A stretch of DNA of 18,703 bases from Methylococcaceae bacterium (GTDB taxonomy: Bacteria; Pseudomonadota; Gammaproteobacteria; Methylococcales; Methylococcaceae). This document shows positions 1 to 7,492 of the stretch, piece by piece. A model generated the notes under the pieces. That model had not been told where the DNA came from, did no database searches, and was given only the letters and a program-made list of their open reading frames with translations. Position 1 is the first letter of the stretch; every line of letters starts with the position of its first letter. The stretch is taken from positions 1-18,703 of the forward strand of contig JAJRDJ010000226.1 of NCBI GenBank assembly GCA_028678445.1. Direction: 5' to 3'. Position numbers and translations under genes: made by a program.

Positions 1-647
1 AAATAGCCGTTTCCCAGTTCCGCGGCGCCGACCGATGCGAGCACGCCGGTCCAGTCCAGCCCGGCAGGGGACGGTTCACCGGTCAGCCAACGCCACCATT
101 CGTCCAACCCGGCCTGGATGGCTTTGAGTCCGTTTTCCGCTTGCGCAAGATCGACCTCCGCCATTGAGGGCGGCGTCGCGAGCAGGCCGCCCGCGTTCCG
201 CAGCAGGCTTTCCAAGCGGGCTGGCTTTTCCGATGCGGAAACCTCCAGCAGATGCTCAAGACCATCCAGCGGCGCGGGAGGCAGCATCAAATACCCGTGT
301 TCAAGGAAGAAGCCGGGGTCGAGCCGTTCGGTCGCCTGAGCGATCTCTGGCTGTGTCCCGAGGCGCGTCGCGAGCTCGGTGGCGAAGCTTTCCAGATCAC
401 CGCGCGGAGCGCCTTCCAGCGCCACCACCAGATTCGAAGCCGCACCGAATTTTTCAAGAAAACTATTCAGACGCCGTGCCACCTCGGTATCCTGTGGCAA
501 CAGGGCCTGACGTGAGGTGTACACCGGCAGACGGGCGGCGCCATAAGCGGCGAACAGGGACATGACGAACGCGACCGCCAATACCTGCCAGGGATGCCGC
601 GCGCAAAGGCGCGCCAGCCGGTTAACCAGTTGCTTCAAGGGATTCAT
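1..647 (-). CDS. RND/MMPL-superfamily transporter, N-terminal part (HpnN-like), truncated by the window edge
   Basis: The minus-strand frame starts at ATG 647-645 (MNPLKQLVNRLARL) and stays open to base 1, giving about 215 residues of a longer protein. A basic N-terminus (residues 1-16) precedes one hydrophobic helix at about residues 18-37 (WQVLAVAFVMSLFAAYGAA). A soluble domain follows, opening with a 'YTSRQALLPQDTEVARRLNSF' type stretch. One helix followed by a long periplasmic loop, starting with a motif for a vectorial pair of substrates, is how RND/MMPL exporters begin. The spacing resembles the hopanoid-transporter branch (HpnN), which moves lipids between inner and outer membrane. The conserved transmembrane core lies outside the window, so the substrate is inferred. 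No good Shine-Dalgarno sequence is visible before the ATG. Plus-strand open frames over this stretch have no recognisable product and read as shadows. Confidence 0.72.
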   Translation of the reverse strand, partial: MNPLKQLVNRLARLCARHPWQVLAVAFVMSLFAAYGAARLPVYTSRQALLPQDTEVARRLNSFLEKFGAASNLVVALEGAPRGDLESFATELATRLGTQPEIAQATERLDPGFFLEHGYLMLPPAPLDGLEHLLEVSASEKPARLESLLRNAGGLLATPPSMAEVDLAQAENGLKAIQAGLDEWWRWLTGEPSPAGLDWTGVLASVGAAELGNGY

Positions 648-871
648 TGTCTCGGCGGGAAAAGTTTGAAGGGCAAGGGCGAACCAGTAATGGCGGGGCT
701 GCGGGATGTCAACGGATGCCTGATGTTTGAGTTTATGCGTAGCAGGTAAACGAACTATACCTTGCTTGCAATGCGTCTGTCCCGCCGTTATGGCGGTTGA
801 AGTGATGAGTGGGGTTGCAGTCGCTACCCAGGGCGGTGTTCATAATGGCTCATTCCTGAATTTCACACCAT

Positions 872-1315
872 ATGGACTGGACGGAAGTCTTCAACAGCTC
901 TTCGGCACTCTGGGGCCTATTTTTCAGCGCCTTTATTTCGTCCACCCTGGCGCCCGGCGGGTCGGAAGCGGTGCTGGCGTATCTGGTGCGCCAGGGCGGG
1001 CATGAGCCCGGGATGCTTGTGGGGGTTGCCACCCTCGGTAACACGTTGGGCGCGTTATCGACCTGGGCGCTGGGCTATTGGACCGGGAAACGGTTCCCGG
1101 CCGATAGTCCGGCGTATCCCCGGCGGCACAAGGCCATCCTGGCCGTTAGGCGCTGGGGCCAGCCTTTGCTGCTTTTGTCCTGGCTACCGGTGGTGGGCGA
1201 TGGATTCTGCTTCGCAGCGGGCTGGCTGAAACTGCCGTTCTGGCCCTCCCTGGCGGGAATCGTCCTGGGCAAGCTGGGACGTTACGCGGTGATCAGTTTG
1301 GCGGTTCAATTATAA
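872..1315 (+). CDS. yqaA: YqaA-family inner-membrane protein (DedA/SNARE-associated-like)
   Basis: This is a 147-residue, highly hydrophobic protein. It matches the pattern I recall for E. coli YqaA: an N-terminal helix followed by 'SSTLAPGGSEAVL' (about residues 23-35), then 'LGNTLGALSTWALGY' (about 55-69), 'LLLLSWLPVVGDGFCFAAGWL' (about 98-118) and a final helix with 'LGKLGRYAVI'. About four membrane segments are expected. The prolines, glycines and acidic residue of 'PGGSE' and the 'PVVGD' motif are typical of small DedA-related proteins, a superfamily linked to lipid scrambling and envelope homeostasis. The exact role of YqaA is not established. The ATG at 872 has no obvious Shine-Dalgarno sequence, but it places the first conserved helix correctly. 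The 152-base gap to glgP makes co-transcription uncertain. Confidence 0.85.
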   Translation: MDWTEVFNSSSALWGLFFSAFISSTLAPGGSEAVLAYLVRQGGHEPGMLVGVATLGNTLGALSTWALGYWTGKRFPADSPAYPRRHKAILAVRRWGQPLLLLSWLPVVGDGFCFAAGWLKLPFWPSLAGIVLGKLGRYAVISLAVQL

Positions 1316-1392
1316 GGGTTCCGGAGCTGTCATGGACGGCCTCAGCAGGAACCACTGTGGACATCCGGATACAAGCTTGAGCTGCGATAATA

Positions 1393-1422
1393 TTGACTTG
1401 ACGGGGTGTCGGCCGGTAAGAG
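1393..1422 (+). promoter_or_regulatory. weak candidate sigma-70 promoter upstream of glgP
   Basis: TTGACT (1393-1398) is followed after 18 bases by TAAGAG (1417-1422). The -35 box is good and the -10 box is poor (three of six bases). A second TTGACG overlaps at 1398-1403. A small GGTAAA/TTTACC inverted repeat (1427-1445) lies just downstream in the leader. I list this only because glgP has its own 152-base upstream gap. Confidence 0.22.
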
Positions 1423-1467
1423 TGCTGGTAAATCCCCTTTTTACCCTACCTCATTGGGAGCTACTGC

Positions 1468-3939
1468 ATGACCACGGAAGAAGATTTCTCTAGCTCGACC
1501 CCGGACGAGCGGAATATTGCCGGCCTCGAGCGGGCGCTGGTCAACAAATTCTTTTATGTATTGGGCAAGGATCCGGTCGATGCCACGCAGCAGGATTGGT
1601 TTCAGGCCTTAGCGTATGTTGTCAGGGAACTGCTGACGGCACACTGGATGGAGTCTATGCGCAGCTATTACCTGCAGGATGCCAAGCGGGTTTATTACCT
1701 GTCCATGGAATTCCTGATGGGCCGGACCCTGGGCAATGCCCTGCTGAACATGCAATCGTGTGATGCCTTCCATAAGGCACTGGAAAACATTGGCTTACGC
1801 CTCGAGGAGATCGGAGAATGGGAGGCCGAAGCCGGTCTCGGCAATGGTGGTCTCGGCCGCCTGGCAGCCTGTTTCCTCGATTCGCTGGCGACCCTGCATA
1901 TGCCCGGTTTCGGCTACGGCATTCGTTACGAGTTCGGCATGTTCGCGCAGCAAATCGAGGATGGCTGGCAGGTCGAGCATCCCGATAACTGGCTGCGCCT
2001 CGGCAATCCCTGGGAATATCCAAGGACGGATGTCATCTACCGGGTGCAGTTTCAGGGGCATGCCGCTCAGGTCATGGATGCACAGGGCAAGCCCCGTTAC
2101 GAGTGGCGCGAAGCGGAGGACGTGCTGGCCATGGCCTATGACACGCCGATTCCCGGCTATGGCGGCAAGACCGTGAATAACCTTCGGCTCTGGTCGGCCA
2201 AGGCGTCACAGGATTTTGATCTACGCTACTTCAACGAGGGGAATTACATCCGGGCGGTGGAACAGAAAACCCAGTCGGAAAACCTGTCCAAGGTCCTTTA
2301 TCCCGATGACACCACACAGATGGGCCGGGAACTGCGGTTGCGTCAGGAATACTTTTTTGTCTCCGCGACCCTGCAGGACATCCTGGCGCATTTCACCGCG
2401 GATCATGATTCATTCGACGACCTCCCGGACGAGGTGGCCATTCAGCTTAACGATACCCATCCTTCCATCGCCATCGCCGAATTGATGCGCATTCTGGTGG
2501 ATGAGCACGGCCTCGAATGGGCTCAGGCCTGGGACATCACCGGCCGCACCTTTGCCTATACCAATCACACCCTGCTGCCGGAAGCCCTGGAAACCTGGTC
2601 AGTCAATCTCATGGGACGGCTTCTGCCGCGCCATTTGCTGATTATTTTCGAGATCAACAGGCGGTTTCTCGCCGATGTCAGCCGTCACTTTCCCGGCGAT
2701 ATGGACCTGATCCGGCGCGTCTCGCTCATCGATGAAGAGCATGGTCAGCGCGTCAGGATGTCCCATCTCGCCATCGTCGGCAGTCACAAGGTCAACGGTG
2801 TCGCCAAACTACACTCACACCTGATGCAGACCACGATTTTTCGGGACTTCGCGAGGATTTTTCCGGACCGCTTCATCAATATCACCAATGGCGTTACTCC
2901 AAGACGCTGGTTGAACCAGGCCAATCGGGGCCTGTCCGGCCTGATTACCGAGGCTATCGGTCCTGAATGGATCAGCGATCTAGAGCGGCTGCGTGGTCTC
3001 GAGCCTTTCGCGGAAGATATAGGCTTCCGCCACCGCTTCCTGGAAGTGAAGTTTGACAACAAGCAGTGTTGGGCCGAGAGTTTTCTTGCCGCTCAGGGGG
3101 AAGAAGTCAATCCGATCAGCCTCTTCGATGTGCAGATCAAGCGAATTCATGAGTACAAGCGGCAGCTTCTGAACATTCTCCACGTGATTACGCGCTATAA
3201 CCGGTTGCGCAACGACCCGGCATCGGCGATGCCGGGTCGCACGGTCATCATCGGCGGCAAGGCCGCGCCCGGTTATCGCATGGCCAAGCTGATCATCAAG
3301 CTGATCAACGATGTCGGTCGCGTAATCAATCACGACCCGGCGGTCAATGCGCGGCTGCGGCTGGTGTTTTTGCCGGACTACAACGTTTCGCGAGCGATGG
3401 AGCTGATTCCGGCGGTGGAATTATCCGAGCAGATCTCCACGGCGGGCACCGAGGCGTCCGGCACCAGCAACATGAAAATGGCCATGAACGGCGCCTTGAC
3501 GATAGGCACCCTGGATGGCGCCAACATCGAGATCAGGGACGAGGTGGGGGAAGAGAATTTTTTCCTGTTTGGTCATACCGCCGCCGAACTCGCCGAACTG
3601 AGAAACCGGACCTACAACCCCTGGGACTATTACCACGGCAACCCGGAGTTGAAAGCCGCTCTGGACATGATTGCTTCGGGCTACTTCTCGCCAGACGACC
3701 CCGGCCGGTTCCAACCCCTATTTGACAGCCTGCTGTTAGGTGGCGACCGTTATGCCCTCTTGGCTGACTACGCTTCGTATGTCGCCTGTCAGGAGGCGGT
3801 CGATCGCCTTTATGGTCATCAGGAGGCCTGGGCCCGAAAGGCGATCCTGAACGTGGCGCGCTCAGGCGTCTTTTCCAGCGACCGGGCCATCCAAGCCTAT
3901 GCCAGCGAAGTTTGGGGTGTGAAGCCACGCAGTTCCTGA
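1468..3939 (+). CDS. glgP: glycogen/maltodextrin phosphorylase
   Basis: This 823-residue cytoplasmic enzyme removes glucose from the non-reducing ends of alpha-1,4-glucans using phosphate and pyridoxal phosphate, yielding glucose 1-phosphate. It is a full-length GT35 enzyme; the family is usually 800-850 residues. Landmarks are 'YYLSMEFLMGRTLGNAL' (about residues 76-92), 'AGLGNGGLGRLAACFLDS' (about 122-139), 'QLNDTHPSIAIAELMR' (about 329-344), 'FDVQIKRIHEYKRQLLN' (about 553-569), and the cofactor motif 'GTEASGTSNMKMAMNGAL', whose Lys670 forms the Schiff base with pyridoxal phosphate. GGGAG (1456-1460) lies 7 bases before the ATG and supports this start. No other glycogen genes (glgA, glgB, glgC, glgX) are adjacent, so it stands alone with its own terminator. 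Preference for glycogen or maltodextrin cannot be told from sequence. Confidence 0.97.
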   Translation: MTTEEDFSSSTPDERNIAGLERALVNKFFYVLGKDPVDATQQDWFQALAYVVRELLTAHWMESMRSYYLQDAKRVYYLSMEFLMGRTLGNALLNMQSCDAFHKALENIGLRLEEIGEWEAEAGLGNGGLGRLAACFLDSLATLHMPGFGYGIRYEFGMFAQQIEDGWQVEHPDNWLRLGNPWEYPRTDVIYRVQFQGHAAQVMDAQGKPRYEWREAEDVLAMAYDTPIPGYGGKTVNNLRLWSAKASQDFDLRYFNEGNYIRAVEQKTQSENLSKVLYPDDTTQMGRELRLRQEYFFVSATLQDILAHFTADHDSFDDLPDEVAIQLNDTHPSIAIAELMRILVDEHGLEWAQAWDITGRTFAYTNHTLLPEALETWSVNLMGRLLPRHLLIIFEINRRFLADVSRHFPGDMDLIRRVSLIDEEHGQRVRMSHLAIVGSHKVNGVAKLHSHLMQTTIFRDFARIFPDRFINITNGVTPRRWLNQANRGLSGLITEAIGPEWISDLERLRGLEPFAEDIGFRHRFLEVKFDNKQCWAESFLAAQGEEVNPISLFDVQIKRIHEYKRQLLNILHVITRYNRLRNDPASAMPGRTVIIGGKAAPGYRMAKLIIKLINDVGRVINHDPAVNARLRLVFLPDYNVSRAMELIPAVELSEQISTAGTEASGTSNMKMAMNGALTIGTLDGANIEIRDEVGEENFFLFGHTAAELAELRNRTYNPWDYYHGNPELKAALDMIASGYFSPDDPGRFQPLFDSLLLGGDRYALLADYASYVACQEAVDRLYGHQEAWARKAILNVARSGVFSSDRAIQAYASEVWGVKPRSS

Positions 3940-3978
3940 TGCCACGCCAATCGGACCGTAAGCTCACGTAGAAACCTG

Positions 3979-4010
3979 AAGCCCGCCTAATCACGCGGGT
4001 TTCTTGTTTT
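3979..4010 (+). terminator. Rho-independent terminator after glgP
   Basis: AAGCCCGC (3979-3986) pairs with GCGGGTTT (3995-4002), with one G-T pair and an 8-base loop. A T-rich tail, TTTCTTGTTTT, follows. It lies 40 bases after the glgP stop and isolates glgP from the glnK promoter region. Confidence 0.75.
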
Positions 4011-4067
4011 CTCATGAGGCTTTTTAAGGGAAGACGGAGTGTTGCTGCCAGGCTGTATTGGTCGTCC

Positions 4068-4082
4068 GCACCAATGTGGGGC
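4068..4082 (+). promoter_or_regulatory. candidate NtrC-binding site
   Basis: GCACCAATGTGGGGC matches the enteric glnA NtrC site GCACCAACATGGTGC, as I recall it, at 12 of 15 positions. It is an imperfect inverted repeat. It lies about 180 bases upstream of the sigma-54 promoter, within the usual range for an enhancer-like site. I saw no equally good second site, so this remains a candidate. Confidence 0.4.
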
Positions 4083-4248
4083 GCTATATCGTACTGTGCG
4101 AGCGTTTTCTTCGGGTGTTTCCGGTTCTGGACGGCATGACATAACACCGACTTGTAATATTCGGATGCACGGTGACACTGAATATCCGCGGCATCCGGCA
4201 ACGGACAAGCGGGGTTTGAGATCGGCCAGGGGTTTCACTGTATGCGTT

Positions 4249-4264
4249 TGGCATGCCTTCTGCT
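4249..4264 (+). promoter_or_regulatory. sigma-54 (RpoN) -24/-12 promoter of glnK-amtB
   Basis: The sequence TGGCATGCCTTCTGCT fits the RpoN consensus TGGCACG-N4-TTGCW. The invariant GG (4250-4251) and GC (4262-4263) have exactly the required spacing. Transcription would start near 4275, about 54 bases before the glnK ATG. Genes for PII and AmtB are classical RpoN/NtrC targets, which raises confidence. The two differences from consensus (T at the sixth position and C at the twelfth) are tolerated in many known promoters. Confidence 0.82.
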
Positions 4265-4328
4265 TGTTTATTGGTCGAGGTTGCTCGCCGAGCTTTCTGA
4301 ACGATAGACACGCAGGAGTATGACACCC

Positions 4329-4667
4329 ATGAAATTTGTGACCGCTATTCTCAAGCCATTCAAGCTGGACGATGTCCGCGAGGCATTGTCAGAGGCCGGT
4401 ATTTCCGGCATTACCGTGACCGAGGTCAAAGGCTTCGGGCGGCAGAAGGGCCACACCGAGCTCTACCGTGGAGCGGAGTACGTTGTCGACTTTCTCCCCA
4501 AGATCAAGCTGGAAGTCGCGGTAACCGACGAGCAATTGGACGCCGCACTCGATGCCATTGCCACCACCGCTAACACAGGGAAAATCGGTGACGGCAAGAT
4601 ATTCGTAACCCACTTGGAACAGGTCATCCGCATTCGCACCGGTGAAACCGGGCCCGACGCACTGTAA
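4329..4667 (+). CDS. glnK: nitrogen regulatory protein P-II, GlnK type
   Basis: This 112-residue trimeric signalling protein is the canonical PII length. It senses 2-oxoglutarate, ATP and ADP and, when not uridylylated, plugs the AmtB channel. It starts 'MKFVTAILKPFKLDDVREAL'. The T-loop 'GRQKGHTELYRGAEYVVDFLPK' contains Tyr51, the uridylylation site, at exactly residue 51. The Walker-like 'TGKIGDGKIFV' B-loop follows at about residues 83-93, and the C-terminus is 'RIRTGETGPDAL'. An upstream in-frame ATG at 4320 is rejected because AGGAG (4314-4318) would be one base away; the ATG at 4329 has 10 bases spacing and gives the family length. amtB begins 13 bases after the stop, so the two form one operon. 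GlnK rather than GlnB is assigned from the pairing with amtB and the RpoN promoter. Confidence 0.96.
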   Translation: MKFVTAILKPFKLDDVREALSEAGISGITVTEVKGFGRQKGHTELYRGAEYVVDFLPKIKLEVAVTDEQLDAALDAIATTANTGKIGDGKIFVTHLEQVIRIRTGETGPDAL

Positions 4668-4680
4668 AGGGGTAATCGCC

Positions 4681-6072
4681 ATGAAAAAGTTTTCTTCCAG
4701 TCTGGCCATCGTGGCTTTCTGTCTTGGTCATGCGGGCCTCGTGCTGGCCGAACCGGTAGCGCCGGTGCCGGATAAGGGTGATGTGGCCTGGATGTTGGTC
4801 GCCACGCTGCTTGTGACCCTGATGGTGATTCCGGGGTTGGCGCTGTTTTATGGCGGCATGGTGCGCGCCAAAAACATGCTGTCCGTCCTGATGCAAGTCT
4901 TCGTGACTTTCTCCCTGATGGGCGTGCTGTGGGCGCTGTACGGCTACAGCATTGCTTTCACGGAGGGGAATGCGTTTTTCGGCGGATTCGACAAGGCCTT
5001 TTTGATCGGTGTGACGCCGGAATCCATGGCCGCCACCTTCAGTAAAGGAGTAGTCATTCCAGAATACATCTACATCGCCTTTCAGCTCACCTTTGCCTGT
5101 ATCACGCCGGCACTGATCGTGGGCGCCTTCGCCGAGCGCGTGAAATTCTCGGCGGTGCTGCTCTTCGTGGCGTTCTGGTTCACTTTCGCCTATCTGCCCA
5201 TGGCGCACATGGTCTGGTTCTGGGCAGGCCCTGACGCCTATACCAGCAAGGAGGCGGCGGAAGCGGCCGGCGCAACGGCGGGTTTCCTTTTCCAGAAAGG
5301 CGCGCTGGACTTCGCGGGCGGCACCGTGGTGCATATCAACGCCGGTATTGCGGGGTTGATTGGCTGCATCATGGCCGGCAAGCGGATCGGCTTCGGCAAG
5401 GAATCCATGGCGCCGCATAGTGTGGTGATGACCATGATCGGTGCCTCGCTGCTGTGGGTGGGCTGGTTTGGTTTCAATGCCGGGTCGAACCTGGAGGCCA
5501 ATGGCACGACCGCGCTGGTGTTCCTGAACACCATGCTGGCCACGGCGTCGGCAACGCTGGCCTGGGTCGGCGCGGAATGGATCATGCGCGGTAAGCCGAG
5601 CATGCTGGGCGCGGCCTCCGGGGCCGTGGCCGGACTGGTGGCCATCACCCCGGCCTGCGGTTGGGCGGGGCCCATGGGTTCGATCGTGCTGGGTCTGGTG
5701 GCTGGCGCCGCGTGTTTCTGGTCTGTGACCACACTGAAGCGGGCGCTCGGCTATGACGACTCGCTCGATGTGTTTGGTGTCCATGGGGTTGGCGGCATCA
5801 TCGGCGCCCTAGGTACCGCCATCGTCGCATCGCCCGCGCTGGGCGGCGCCGGGGTCTACGACTACGTAACCAACGCGGTGGGTGACTATGACATGGGCAC
5901 GCAATTCATTAGTCAGGCCTGGGGCGTCGGTGTGGCGCTGGTCTGGTCGGGCACGGTGTCTCTCATCGGCTACAAAATCGTGGATGTGCTGATCGGTCTC
6001 CGTGTCAGCGAGGAAGTCGAGCGCCAGGGCCTCGATACCACCGAGCATGGCGAAACGGCCTATCACGTCTAA
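4681..6072 (+). CDS. amtB: ammonium transporter AmtB
   Basis: This 463-residue channel of the Amt/Rh family conducts ammonium across the inner membrane and is gated by GlnK. A cleavable signal peptide is visible (MKKFSSSLAIVAFCLGHAGLVLA, cleaved near residue 23), as in E. coli AmtB, followed by about eleven membrane helices. Key residues are present at the expected relative spacing. Asp210 in 'LDFAGGTVVH' corresponds to Asp160, and the twin pore histidines His218 and His368 correspond to His168 and His318. 'FAERVKFSAVL' and 'VFGVHGVGGIIGAL' are family signatures. I chose the ATG at 4681 because AAAGGGG (4666-4672) sits 8 bases upstream and the protein then begins with the signal peptide. An in-frame start at 4642 would lie inside glnK and spoil the signal sequence. 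The gene is closed by a strong terminator. Confidence 0.97.
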   Translation: MKKFSSSLAIVAFCLGHAGLVLAEPVAPVPDKGDVAWMLVATLLVTLMVIPGLALFYGGMVRAKNMLSVLMQVFVTFSLMGVLWALYGYSIAFTEGNAFFGGFDKAFLIGVTPESMAATFSKGVVIPEYIYIAFQLTFACITPALIVGAFAERVKFSAVLLFVAFWFTFAYLPMAHMVWFWAGPDAYTSKEAAEAAGATAGFLFQKGALDFAGGTVVHINAGIAGLIGCIMAGKRIGFGKESMAPHSVVMTMIGASLLWVGWFGFNAGSNLEANGTTALVFLNTMLATASATLAWVGAEWIMRGKPSMLGAASGAVAGLVAITPACGWAGPMGSIVLGLVAGAACFWSVTTLKRALGYDDSLDVFGVHGVGGIIGALGTAIVASPALGGAGVYDYVTNAVGDYDMGTQFISQAWGVGVALVWSGTVSLIGYKIVDVLIGLRVSEEVERQGLDTTEHGETAYHV

Positions 6073-6101
6073 TCGGGTTTTCTTGAGTGGAACTTGCCTT
6101 G

Positions 6102-6125
6102 GGGCGCCTGCGGGCGCCCTTTTTT
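6102..6125 (+). terminator. Rho-independent terminator after amtB
   Basis: GGGCGCC (6102-6108) and GGCGCCC (6113-6119) form a perfect 7-bp stem with the tetraloop TGCG, followed directly by TTTTTT. An outer AGTGGAA/TTCCACT pair (6086-6092 and 6124-6130) could extend the fold. It lies 30 bases after the amtB stop. Confidence 0.9.
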
Positions 6126-6447
6126 CCACTTCAGTACCGTATATCTCAGGTCCGGATCAGAGCAAAAAGGAACAGGTTCTGCCCGGCAACCGGCGGTGGA
6201 TGGGCGTTCGCGGAATTGAAAAACACGCCTTTCGGACCGGTCGAGGCGTCATGGCGGATTCGGCCTGGGACTACCGTATTGGAGGGTCCCAGTGGCAGTT
6301 TATATGCCTCGGTGGCGGTGATGACGCTGATCATCTACCGTGACGTCGAGATAGAGGCCATAGAGCCAGTCCCCGTCATCGGCGGACAGAATCGTTGAAG
6401 ATACCAGCCCGCAACCGGCTATGGCGTGGCCGAGGCCACACCTGAAC
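6126..6447. other. 322-base region without an assignable gene
   Basis: This lies between the amtB terminator and the stop of the minus-strand DUF2959 gene. One plus frame ending at 6398 has coding-like codons over about 6180-6398 ('TTVLEGPSGSLYASVAVM...') but no usable start except one inside the amtB terminator. Two short minus frames (6146-6334 and 6300-6488) are also open. None is recognisable. A GTGGC/GCCAC inverted repeat at 6425-6438 has no T-run. It may hold a decayed gene or the 3' untranslated region of the minus-strand gene. Confidence 0.45.
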
Positions 6448-7335
6448 TTATGCCCGGTCGGAGGACAGGGCTTTTTGCGGGGCGCCATTCAGTGATTCAA
6501 CAAAACTGTTGGCGCGGCTGATGGATCGCTCCATCGCCCCGATTAGCCCGGAGACACCGATCGTCATGGCATGCAGTTCATGCTCCAGCGAGGCGATGGC
6601 CCGGGCGTTAAGGTTGTGCTTCAGATACAGCACCTGGTCCTGAAAGACCCGTAGGACAGGATCAATCTTGCTCTCCGCACGCCGCATGGCGGTGATGAGC
6701 TGGCCATAATGCTGCTGGGTGAGTTTGAGTTTCTGACGGCTGCTGGCGCGCAGGGAACGGTTGGTGTACTGCTCCAACTCCACCTCCCACTCCTGGAACA
6801 GGGCCAGGGCTACATCTTCCACGGCATCGATGCGGTCCTGCACGGCCTGGGATTTCGCGTTGCTGTAGTCGTATTCGATCTTCAATTGGCGGTAGACGTC
6901 CACGAGATCGCCCCCATCGAATTGAGTGAGCTGGCTGAATTTGTCGAGCGCGGTCTGAAACTGCGCCTTGGCTTCTTCCAGGCTGTCCCGGGCATGTTCG
7001 ACCCGCGCCACCAGGATGTCGCGTTTGTGATGCCCGGCCGATTCCACGGCTCTGAAATACAGTTTCTGACATTGCGCGACGATGTATCGCGTCAGTGATT
7101 CGAAGACAGCTTCGATGGAGAAGAACTTGGCCTGCTTGCGCATCGTGGAGAGGGTATTCCGGAGTGAATGTTCGGTGAGTGGAAGCTTATTGTAATCGTA
7201 TCGCCGCCTTCGATCAGAACCGGTTGTTTGAGTGTCCACGTGAAAACCCGGTTGCGAAAACAGGTGCCGGAATTCGGCGGATACCCTGACGGCTGTCCGA
7301 GCCGACCGTTTGTCAGCGGGTGGACGTATCGCCAT
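6448..7335 (-). CDS. DUF2959 family coiled-coil protein, function unknown
   Basis: The frame encodes 295 residues. From about residue 89 it matches the DUF2959 family as I recall it: 'ESAGHHKRDILVARVEHARDSL' (about 98-119), 'FSQLTQFDGGDLVDVYRQLK', 'VQDRIDAVEDVALALFQEWEVELEQY' and 'LRVFQDQVLYLKHNLNARAIASLEHEL'. The region is nearly all helical with heptad character. Family members are usually predicted lipoproteins, with a signal peptide ending at a Cys just before this domain. Here Cys89 is in the right place, but the preceding residues (RYIVAQ) are not a lipobox and no hydrophobic signal is seen. The first 88 residues are basic and unlike the family. The ATG at 7335 has GGTAGG 6-7 bases upstream; ATG 7143 (Met65) is an alternative start without a clear binding site. 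The gene is divergent from fdsG, with a 157-base shared upstream region. The role is unknown. Confidence 0.78.
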   Translation of the reverse strand: MAIRPPADKRSARTAVRVSAEFRHLFSQPGFHVDTQTTGSDRRRRYDYNKLPLTEHSLRNTLSTMRKQAKFFSIEAVFESLTRYIVAQCQKLYFRAVESAGHHKRDILVARVEHARDSLEEAKAQFQTALDKFSQLTQFDGGDLVDVYRQLKIEYDYSNAKSQAVQDRIDAVEDVALALFQEWEVELEQYTNRSLRASSRQKLKLTQQHYGQLITAMRRAESKIDPVLRVFQDQVLYLKHNLNARAIASLEHELHAMTIGVSGLIGAMERSISRANSFVESLNGAPQKALSSDRA

Positions 7336-7366
7336 TAAAAACCTACCAAAACAGTCAAGAAAATGG

Positions 7367-7395
7367 TTTCCAGAATACCGCGCAACGAGTAGAAT
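7367..7395 (+). promoter_or_regulatory. candidate sigma-70 promoter of the fds operon
   Basis: TTTCCA (7367-7372) is followed after 17 bases by TAGAAT (7390-7395), which match the consensus at 4/6 and 5/6. It lies about 100 bases before the fdsG ATG, in the 157-base gap between the divergent DUF2959 and fdsG genes. Position and spacing are favourable, but there is no further support. Confidence 0.4.
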
Positions 7396-7492
7396 CCCGC
7401 GCTATTACAGAGTACGGTCCCCCACACCCTCATCCTGATGGGGCTGGGGCGGACGTCAGTTAATGCTGGCGAAGTGACATAGAGAGACTTAA

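Larger units (their letters stand above)
3940..4328 (+). other. 389-base non-coding region: glgP terminator plus glnK control region
   Basis: No credible gene is present. Open frames here (for example a 94-residue plus frame from 4039 and several minus frames) have biased composition, lack ribosome binding sites and match nothing I know. The stretch holds the glgP terminator, a candidate NtrC-type site (4068-4082), a sigma-54 promoter (4249-4264) and a leader of about 50 bases with the glnK Shine-Dalgarno sequence. Such a long gap suits NtrC-type control from a distance. Confidence 0.7.

Noticed and set aside
164..565. Plus-strand open frame of 133 residues at the left edge
   Set aside because: It lies antisense to the RND/MMPL frame, is Arg/Pro/Ala-rich and matches no family; a shadow of the minus-strand gene.
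782..796. CCGCC-GTTAT-GGCGG stem before the yqaA homologue as a terminator
   Set aside because: The stem is short and is followed by TTGAAG rather than a T-run on either strand.
3533..4201. Minus-strand frame of 222 residues across the glgP end and the intergenic region
   Set aside because: Overlaps conserved glgP, contains the glgP terminator, and has low-complexity basic composition.
4624..5784. Long (386-residue) minus-strand open frame
   Set aside because: It is antisense to amtB, rich in His, Gln, Arg and Gly, and has no recognisable domain. A clear AmtB with all key residues occupies the other strand.
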